Part shown: piece by piece, positions 58,928-64,000 of the stretch
Position numbering within the stretch: position 1 is the stretch's first letter
How the letters are laid out: each line of letters starts with the position of its first letter
From: Moesziomyces globuligerus
Lineage: Eukaryota > Basidiomycota > Ustilaginomycetes > Ustilaginales > Ustilaginaceae
Direction: 5' to 3'
DNA length: 64,000 nucleotides
Assembly (NCBI GenBank): GCA_030849465.1
Contig: JARVLF010000006.1
Span: 744,001 to 808,000, forward strand
Made by a program: the position numbers and the translations under genes
Notes under the pieces: model-generated
Told to the model about the DNA's origin: nothing
What the model saw: the letters and a program-made list of their open reading frames with translations, nothing else
Database searches by the model: none

Positions 58928-59881
58928 ATGTACTGGGGGCAGCGGCTTGTGCTGGCGCTCACGATCGCATTGGCGCTTTCTACTCTCGCACAAGGTGCAG
59001 ATCTTGACCCCTCCACATCTGGTGATACCGACACTTTGCACGAGGCTGGAGGAGGATGTAAGGATTCGAAGCGATTCTGCTATCTGCGTCGATCGACCGA
59101 CACCAAGCCTGTAGCGAAGCGGGGGATTCCAGCTCGACCAGGCGATATCGAAGTGATGGGATTCTACGGTGCGCTGCTCGCCATCCCGAGCCTGCTCTCG
59201 GTGATGGGCATCGTGACCAACTACAACCTGCAAAAGTCGTACTTCAACTCGCAGCTCAAGGCGCAGTACTACCGCAACGAGCGCGCCATGCTCCGCGCCC
59301 ATGCCGCCCAGCTGGCCTACGAGCAGGAGCAGAAGTTCGCCAAAGCTGGTCAGACCTGGAACGGCATGATCTACGATGACAAGGGCCACGTCAATCCAGG
59401 CGCCCTCATGCCTAGTTTCAACGGCCATGTTCTCGCTCCAACCCCAGACGATCCTCCCAAGAAGTCGGACGACGACCAGGCTGGTTCATCGAAGACCGGT
59501 CTCCGCAACCCTCCTCCCTCGACAGATCCTTCCCACGCTGCTAACAGCTCTAATGGTCCTGCCGACGCTGGCAGTGGCACGAACGGGCCTTCCAATGCTG
59601 CGAATAGCCCTGGTGGTCCTTCCAACGCTGCTGATAGCCCTACCGGACCTTCCAACCCCGCCAGGGGCCCGACCGATCCAGCAGGTCCGATCGCCTCGAT
59701 TGGCTCGACCGAGTTCCCAGGGATCGCCAATGGAAGGGATGCTAGCGATGCGCAAGGGGGCGTCGGTGGCGCTGGCACCGGTGCTGGCTCTGGCGAGGAT
59801 ACTTTCGGTGGTACTGACCAGGGAGCTGACCGTGGCACTGGGCCCACTGATGATGGAGAGGAGCTCAAGAGAGACTCCTGA
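58928..59881 (+). CDS. Secreted protein with KR site, hydrophobic segment and GPSNAA repeat tail
   Basis: A 317-residue product if started at 58928 ([20 protein letters not shown]), which gives a clear signal peptide ending near residue 23. Cys at 44 and 51 flank a KR. A second KR at 64-65 precedes a strongly hydrophobic segment at about 76-98 ([19 protein letters not shown]). A charged amphipathic helix follows (about 105-140, [20 protein letters not shown]). The C-terminal 130 residues are low-complexity, with about five decapeptide units of the type [10 protein letters not shown] at 206-250, then Gly-rich acidic sequence. No family is recognised. The order of parts resembles the larger secreted precursor at 34.4 kb. 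It could be a Kex2-processed or a type I-like membrane protein. Confidence 0.72.
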   Translation: MYWGQRLVLALTIALALSTLAQGADLDPSTSGDTDTLHEAGGGCKDSKRFCYLRRSTDTKPVAKRGIPARPGDIEVMGFYGALLAIPSLLSVMGIVTNYNLQKSYFNSQLKAQYYRNERAMLRAHAAQLAYEQEQKFAKAGQTWNGMIYDDKGHVNPGALMPSFNGHVLAPTPDDPPKKSDDDQAGSSKTGLRNPPPSTDPSHAANSSNGPADAGSGTNGPSNAANSPGGPSNAADSPTGPSNPARGPTDPAGPIASIGSTEFPGIANGRDASDAQGGVGGAGTGAGSGEDTFGGTDQGADRGTGPTDDGEELKRDS

Positions 59882-60294
59882 GCAGAAGAGAGAGCCGCGA
59901 GGACAGCAAGGTCCACGTCAGCACTCTTTATTTTGTCGGTCGCGACGCATACGAGCTTTGTCTTGCACAGCGCAGTCCGAGCTCCATACACACAGTCGTT
60001 TCGAGTTCACGATAGCGACAGAGAACACTCGGGCTTGTGCTGGACACATTCCAACAGAAACGCATTCTTCATTCGCTTGATCGAACAAAAGAGACACACG
60101 CATACTGAGGAATACGTTGAGCAGATTGAAAGAAGATGAAGGTCGACCTTCAAAATTAAGGGAGGTCTTGATGACAGGGATGCAGAGGGTTGAGTGACGA
60201 AGAAGCTGAGTGACACAAGCAAAAGCCGAAAGCGCGGAGCGGACATGGTAAGAAGGCCGTGTACACGGCAAGCAGTGTGAAGTCGTCGAAGGCT
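59882..60294. other. Spacer between two convergent secreted-protein genes
   Basis: 413 bp that should hold both 3' UTRs. Nothing else was recognised. Confidence 0.4.
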
Positions 60295-60897
60295 CTAAGG
60301 TAGGATGACGTTTCCGACTGCGTCGCGGTATTCGGGCTTATCGAGGGCGTACGGATGGCCGTCTTTGTACTGGACGGGACCGGCATCTTTGCCTGTGGCA
60401 ACAAAGTCAGGCTTGGACTTCTTTGTCGACTTGTGGGCCTTGAGGACCTTGTGCCAGTCGAGGTCGTTGCCGTTGATGGAGAGGAGCACCTGGTTGTGGT
60501 CGGTGATGGTGAGGTTGAGGTCGATTCTGGTATCCTTGAAGTGGACGCCTACGATGCTGCTGAGGCCGTGGGGCATCCAAGTGAAGCCACCACCCACACC
60601 GTTGCTACCATCGCCACCGTCGAAGCCAGCGTGAACCTGACCCTGACTCCAGTCGATACCGCAGCCGACGCCCATCTCGCTCGAGCTCATGGCGGGGAAC
60701 ATGCCCTTGACCGAGCTACCCAGCCCACCTCGGCTCTGGTTGACAGTCTTGGCCTTGGTCTGCTTCCAGGTGACGCCGTACGGCTCCGAGGACTTCTCGC
60801 CTGCCCATTCAGGACTCGGCAAGCCGGCGCCATGGACTTCGGAGACAAACGCAAGGCTGACAAGCGAAACAAGCGCAGCAGGTCCAGCGATCTTCAT
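60295..60897 (-). CDS. Small secreted protein, candidate effector or cell-surface protein
   Basis: A 200-residue protein from ATG at 60897. Residues 1-23 are a signal peptide (MKIAGPAALVSLVSLAFVSE then VHG). The mature part has one Cys, is Gly-rich in the middle (GFDGGDGSNGVGGGFTWMPH), then shows alternating hydrophobic strands (VGVHFKDTRIDLNLTITDH, QVLLSINGNDLDWHKVL), consistent with a beta-sandwich. The C-terminus is Lys/Asp/Tyr-rich. One N-glycosylation sequon is NLT. No family is recognised. Small secreted proteins of this size are common in smut secretomes, but neither plant-related expression nor function can be judged from sequence. Confidence 0.75.
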   Translation of the reverse strand: MKIAGPAALVSLVSLAFVSEVHGAGLPSPEWAGEKSSEPYGVTWKQTKAKTVNQSRGGLGSSVKGMFPAMSSSEMGVGCGIDWSQGQVHAGFDGGDGSNGVGGGFTWMPHGLSSIVGVHFKDTRIDLNLTITDHNQVLLSINGNDLDWHKVLKAHKSTKKSKPDFVATGKDAGPVQYKDGHPYALDKPEYRDAVGNVILP

Positions 60898-62319
60898 GTT
60901 GGCTAGAACTAGGCTTCTATGGAAGGAAAGGATGAAAGGGAAGTGTTGGGTGCGAGACGGAGGAATGACCAGCTAGCAAGACTCAGGACCATTTATGGCT
61001 TCACGACGCCCGGATTTCAGACGTGATCTTGGCAAATCGATCAATGAATGGCTGTGCTGCTTTCAGTATCGTTCGGAAGGACAAATCCGAGCGGCGACCT
61101 CAAGAGAGTCAGGGGTGGTGGTGGGATTTCAGACTTTGCTCAAATGAAGCTGGCCCGAGCTCGATCATGGAGAGGTGGGACCTTGAGAATGCGCCGATCC
61201 CAGCACGATGTCAATGCTCTGGTGGCTCGAGACGGTCAATTTGTTATCAAGCTGCGCACATGACTGCCTCTGCGGGTGCACAAAAGTGCTTGAAGCGCTC
61301 GAGCTCACCGGAGTGAGGAGCTACGCTGCGCGTGCTTTCATATCGATGTGCTTAAGGCAGAGGTCCAAGCTAGTCCGCGACCGGTGCCAGAAGCTGAGCC
61401 TCAGGTGCAGCGTCTGGCGATGCAAATAATAAGCTGAGCCGCCGCCCCAAGCCGCATCGACACTCGTAGTTGAGTATGAACACCTCGGAGCAACGTGCTG
61501 TACCTGGTCGCAGTGGCAAAGCGCTTTGGGGAACCACGAAAATTTGGGAATTGTTAGGGCGTCTACTACGCACAACCGGAACGCCATCTCAGGCACGTGA
61601 CCTAGCTTCGATCGGGGAGGTGACGCCTGCTTGCTGCGATTGGATGCTGCCTGCGGCTGGGCGGAGGACGAGGGCCGGCGGGGCGGGTGAGTATAGACAA
61701 CACAACGATATGTCCTTGTCGGCACACCCGGACGAGCACCTTAGCGTAGTGTGTGCACTTGGCCGGTGCTACTGGATAAGAGCAACACCTCTGGCGGGGC
61801 CCTCTCGGCTCGCTTCCGCGCGTGCTCTTCAAAGGGGTGAGACGAGTGTTGTTCTGCACCGACCTCGGCGCGTCGAGGCGAAAAATGCAACCAACAAAAA
61901 CACAAATCGGACCCTCCCAGCAGCGCGGCTGCGCTCGCCAACAACACTCCAACACACTCTGTGTTGGAGCAGCACAGCGCACGCACAGCGCACGCACGCA
62001 CGCTCCCACTCATCCACTCACTCGCTCAATCGCTCACTCTCTCTCACGCTTCGCCCTCGGCTCGGCTCTTTTTTCGCATTTGCACATCGCCAGCTACAGC
62101 CAGCTACAGCCAGCTACAGCCACGCACACTTGTTTCGCTATCGGCGCCTCGCTCGCTCATCCCGCTCGACTGCCATCGTCTCTAGCAGCGACCCCTCCAC
62201 CATCGCTTGTCGGCTCGCCGTGGATGTCGCGCATCCCCCTCCCCGTCCGCCCCGAGGATTCGTCTCCGAGCCCGCTCCAAACTTCCACCAACCTGCCCCG
62301 CTCCACCTCGACCTCCAAC
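60898..62319. promoter_or_regulatory. Divergent region between the small secreted protein gene and the CBS-PB1 gene
   Basis: 1422 bp between opposite start codons. The left half has mixed composition and no motif. The right 250 bp are CA/CT-rich with ACGC and CTCA runs (61979-62048) and a 10-bp tandem repeat (62091-62120), probably the CBS-PB1 leader. No gene could be supported. Confidence 0.45.
62091..62120. repeat. Three perfect 10-bp tandem units (CAGCTACAGC)
   Basis: Three identical copies, each an imperfect inverted repeat around CTAC, about 200 bp upstream of the CBS-PB1 start. Noncoding. Confidence 0.9.
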
Positions 62320-64000
62320 ATGAGCTCCACCGGCAGCTTCCGCGACGCCACCGACACTCGAAAGAGGCAGTCCAAGCGAGATGAAGTACGTTTGCTCGAG
62401 CCCGAGTCTTTCCGCATGCTGTTCCCGTGTTCGTGCTGACACTGGCTCTTCTTCCGCCATGCAGGCTATCCGCAAGAAGATCGAGGGCGAACTCCAGCGC
62501 AAGTCGGGCAAGCCCGCGACTCCGATCGCATCGCGCCGTTCCAAGCGCACCGCCCGCCCGCCCGCCGCTGCTGCCGGTACCGTCTCGGCGCTGCGTCCGC
62601 TGCCCGCCCTCACGGTGCCGCAGTCGATCAGCGTCGCCGATGCGAGTCAGCTGTGCGCCGCCAAGCGCACCGACTGCGTCCTCGTCGTCGACGAGGACGA
62701 GCATCTGGCCGGCATCTTCACCGCCAAGGACCTCGCCTTCCGCGTCGTCTCGGCCGGCCTCGATGCGCGCAACACGCCCGTCTCGGCCATCATGACGCGC
62801 TCGCCCATGGTCACGCGCGACACCACCTCGGCCACCGAGGCGCTCAACACCATGGTCACGCGCGGCTTCCGCCACCTCCCCGTCTGCAACGAGGACGGCG
62901 ACGTCGTCGGCCTGCTCGACATCGCAAAGGTGTTTTACGAGGCGCTCGAGAAGCTCGAGCGCGCGCACGGCTCCTCGCAGAAGCTCTACAACGCGCTCGA
63001 GGGCGTCCAGAGCGAGTGGGGCGGCTCCGCCGGGCCGCAGCAGGCTATGCTCCAGTACATCGAGGCGCTCCGCCAGAAGATGAGCATCCCCGACCTCTCG
63101 TCGATCCTCGACTCGCGCACGCTCCCCTGCTGCGTCGGCGTCCGCACCACCGTCCGCGAGGCCGCGCGCCTCATGAAGGAACACCACACCACCGCCGTCT
63201 GCGTCATGGAGTCCACCGGCACCGGACCCGGCACCGGCCAGATCGGCGGCGGCGGCGCCGTGTCGGGCAAGATCGCCGGCATCTTTACCTCGAAGGATGT
63301 GGTGCTGCGTGTCATCGCTGCGGGGCTGGATCCCAAGACGTGCTCCGTGGTGCGCGTCATGACGCCGCATCCCGACACGGCGCCGCCCTCGCTCACCATC
63401 CAGGAGGCGCTGCGCAAGATGCACGACGGGCGCTACCTCAACCTGCCCGTGGTGGACGTGGACAGCCGTCTGGTGGGCATCGTCGACGTGCTCAAGCTCA
63501 CCTATGCGACGCTGGAGCAGATCAACAGCATGAACGACGAGCAGGCGGGCGCCGACGGCAGCGCCGCCGCCGGCGGCCCCATGTGGAACCGGTTCTGGAA
63601 CTCGTTTGGCCAGTCCAACTCGATCGCCGGCGACGACGAGTCGGCGGTCTCGGGCAGCATGCGCCACTCGGAGAGCCAGTTCGAGCCGCCGACGCCCAGT
63701 AAGCTCGGCGCGGGCATGGCCGACATCTCGTCGGACCTGCATCCCAACGATTCGGCGAGCGCCGTGGGGCATGCGCTCAACGCCGACGACGGCGCGAGCG
63801 CCGTCGGTCTGCCGTCGTCGGCGGCGGCCATCGAGGCGGACGATGGCACGTATCTGTTCAAGTTTGTCACGCCCTCGGGTAGGACGCATCGGTTCCAGGC
63901 GAGGTACGATAGCTACGAGACGATCCGCGAGATTGTGTGCATCAAGCTCGGTGGCGATCCGTTCTTCGAGCCCGTTTCCGCGCCCGTCGTGGCCGAGGGT
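62320..64000 (+). CDS. CBS-domain and PB1-domain protein (3' end cut by the window)
   Basis: Exon 1 is 62320-62385; the intron 62386-62464 (GTACGT donor, CTGACACTGG branch-type site, CATGCAG acceptor) is phase 0; exon 2 runs off the right end. So far 534 residues are encoded. The start MSSTGSFRDATDTRKRQSKR is preferred over an in-frame ATG at 62224 because fungal homologues begin with this short RKRQSKRDEAIRKKIE-type element. Four CBS motifs form two Bateman modules: about residues 70-190 (CVLVVDEDEHLAGIFTAKDL, RHLPVCNEDGDVVGLLDIAK) and 245-395 (AGIFTSKDVVLRVIAAGLDP, LNLPVVDVDSRLVGIVDVLK). A PB1 domain starts near 490 (YLFKFVTPSGRTHRFQ). Bateman modules usually bind adenosine nucleotides; this family's role is not known. 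Confidence 0.92.

Noticed and set aside
62138..63889. 583-codon open frame antisense to the CBS-PB1 gene
   Set aside because: Arg/His/Gly-rich shadow of a strongly biased gene; the CBS and PB1 motifs on the plus strand are decisive.

Overview
The window is nuclear DNA from a smut-type basidiomycete (Ustilaginaceae-like: Ustilago, Sporisorium, Pseudozyma or Moesziomyces). This is inferred from long, mostly intronless, GC-rich genes with G/C-ending codons, short GTRNGT...CTGAC/T...YAG introns in only a few genes, short intergenic spacers, and fungus-specific families (LYS2, ADP1, URC4, ASE1, CDC11/NUD1, IQM-like, CBS-PB1). The species was not determined. Twenty-one protein genes are supported, two of them cut by the window ends. 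No tRNA, rRNA, transposon, CRISPR array or virus-like segment was seen.

Layout. 1-12.2 kb: a mitochondrial alpha-ketoacid dehydrogenase kinase (partial, -), the spindle-midzone bundler ASE1 (-), and, divergently, a giant LRR scaffold of the CDC11/NUD1 type (+). 12.7-20 kb: a hemerythrin-like protein, an unknown protein, an EGF/ABCG transporter of the ADP1 type, and URC4 (uracil catabolism). 20.5-26.5 kb: a large Ser-rich unknown protein and an unexplained 2.9 kb gap upstream of it. 26.5-33.5 kb: LYS2 (alpha-aminoadipate reductase) and, divergently, a fungal relative of plant IQM calmodulin-binding proteins. 34.3-37.7 kb: a four-exon secreted precursor with many KR sites, three Gly/Ala-rich hydrophobic modules, a silk-like GA tract and a 35-nt microexon. 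38.5-53.5 kb: an FHA protein, a BOR1-type SLC4 transporter, mitochondrial EF-G2 (MEF2), an L-serine/threonine dehydratase and the anti-recombinase helicase SRS2. 54-64 kb: the GTPase DRG1/RBG1, the mRNA exporter MEX67, two convergent secreted proteins, and a CBS-PB1 protein (partial, +).

Most genes are unrelated housekeeping functions. Functionally linked neighbours are ASE1 and CDC11/NUD1, which both act late in mitosis/cytokinesis and share one divergent promoter region. The most unusual locus is the secreted precursor at 34.4-37.7 kb. Its microexon lies between two halves of similar layout, and every simple splicing alternative around it ends translation within about a dozen codons. The downstream half is therefore made only when both introns are removed and the microexon is kept. 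A second secreted protein at 58.9 kb has a related plan: signal peptide, KR site, hydrophobic segment, repeat tail.

Start codons were chosen as ATG. Several open frames extend further upstream only through GTG or TTG and were trimmed to the first credible ATG.
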